Below are positions 63,572 to 64,000 of a stretch of 64,000 nucleotides of DNA, piece by piece. Made by a program: the position numbers and the translations under genes. This DNA comes from Microbacterium sp. LWH11-1.2. GTDB lineage: Bacteria; Actinomycetota; Actinomycetes; Actinomycetales; Microbacteriaceae. The notes under the pieces are model-generated. The model was not told the origin of the DNA, did no database searches, and saw nothing but the letters and a program-made list of their open reading frames with translations. How positions within the stretch are numbered: position 1 is the stretch's first letter; every line of letters begins with the position of its first letter. Location of the stretch: NCBI RefSeq assembly GCF_038397745.1, contig NZ_CP151636.1, positions 124,001 through 188,000 of the forward strand, written 5' to 3'.

Positions 63572-64000
63572 TGAACACGTCGACACTGCGGACCCCGTCC
63601 CTGCTCGATGCACAGGCGCTGCGTGGCGCGTTCTCGCGTTTCGCCACCGGCGTCACGATCGTCGGCTTCGAGAACCATGACGGCATCCACGGGCTCACCG
63701 TCAACGCCTTCACCTCTGTGTCGCTGGACCCCCCGCTGCTTCTCGTATCGATCCAGAAGACGTCCCGATCGCACGAACCGCTCATGCAGCAGCCGTTCTC
63801 CGTGAGCATCCTCGCGGACACGCACGCGGCGGCTGCGCGGTCCTTCGCCTCGAAAGACCGCGCAGGGGCACCGGACTGGGATCGCTCCGGTCGAGTGCCG
63901 CGAATCGCTGACGCGATCGGATGGTTCGAATGCGAGCACTGGGCGCAGCATGATGCGGGCGATCACACCTTGGTGGTCGGAAGGATCACGGACTTCGGGA
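63568..64000 (+). CDS. Flavin reductase (HpaC-like), 3' end outside window
   Basis: Partial flavin reductase domain: RGAFSRFATGVTIVGFENHD and GLTVNAFTSVSLDPPLLLVS are the FMN-binding start, and the frame stays open to the window edge. The ATG at 63568 overlaps the monooxygenase stop (ATGATGA), so the two are translationally coupled. It would supply reduced flavin to the monooxygenase just upstream. Confidence 0.9.
   Translation, partial: MMNTSTLRTPSLLDAQALRGAFSRFATGVTIVGFENHDGIHGLTVNAFTSVSLDPPLLLVSIQKTSRSHEPLMQQPFSVSILADTHAAAARSFASKDRAGAPDWDRSGRVPRIADAIGWFECEHWAQHDAGDHTLVVGRITDFG

Noticed and set aside
1..64000. Search for transposases, insertion sequences, phage genes and CRISPR arrays
   Set aside because: None seen by eye; no transposase motif or long direct repeat array was recognised on either strand.

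Overview
The window is high-GC DNA with actinobacterial features: GTG starts, AAGGAG/GAGGAG ribosome sites, lipoprotein signal peptides, a LAxTG-like wall-sorting tail and many carbohydrate ABC systems with LacI, ROK and GntR regulators. This fits a soil- or plant-associated member of the Microbacteriaceae such as Microbacterium. The genus is an inference from overall style and was not tested.

Left half (1 to about 29.9 kb): glycan use, built from four regulated modules. (1) A partial GH36 alpha-galactosidase, a Gfo/Idh/MocA oxidoreductase and a GH2 beta-mannosidase sit beside a divergent ROK regulator, which suggests galactomannan-type substrates. (2) A GH127 beta-L-arabinofuranosidase leads an ABC importer operon (binding lipoprotein and two permeases). 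It is divergent from a LacI regulator with two 16-bp operators between them. (3) A nitrilase-superfamily amidohydrolase is divergent from a LysR regulator. (4) A fucose-glycan module contains a wall-anchored GH141-like beta-helix protein, an SGNH esterase, a GntR regulator, a GH95 alpha-L-fucosidase, a second ABC importer, an unassigned 640-residue protein, an RraA-type aldolase candidate, an aldo/keto reductase and a lactonase-type amidohydrolase. Three promoters in this module share the 11-mer CGATTATCGAT, and a fourth, upstream of the GntR gene, carries a near match.

Seam (29.9 to 30.3 kb): a tRNA-Ser(GCT) with an abnormal D arm, followed by what may be a gene remnant. This may mark the edge of an acquired region.

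Right half (30.3 to 64 kb): a catabolic region of a different kind. It holds four flavin-dependent monooxygenases of the acyl-CoA-dehydrogenase fold (one frameshifted), two flavin reductases, two creatinase-like M24 proteins, two Rid-family proteins, a fused 2-oxo acid dehydrogenase E1 with its E2, an aldehyde dehydrogenase, a VOC protein, a ribose-type ABC importer, an esterase, a metallo-beta-lactamase-fold hydrolase, an NDP-forming acyl-CoA synthetase, short-chain dehydrogenases and an oligopeptide-type binding protein. Six promoters carry GCAAACGATTGC-like sites, which suggests one LacI-family regulon, probably under the LacI gene at 31174-32250. M24, monooxygenase and Rid genes occur twice as a set, which looks like a duplicated cassette. 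The substrate is not evident from sequence; an oxidatively opened, probably nitrogen-containing compound is a guess. Remnants of an SDR and a 4-hydroxybenzoate hydroxylase at 56.7-57.2 kb show gene loss in this half.
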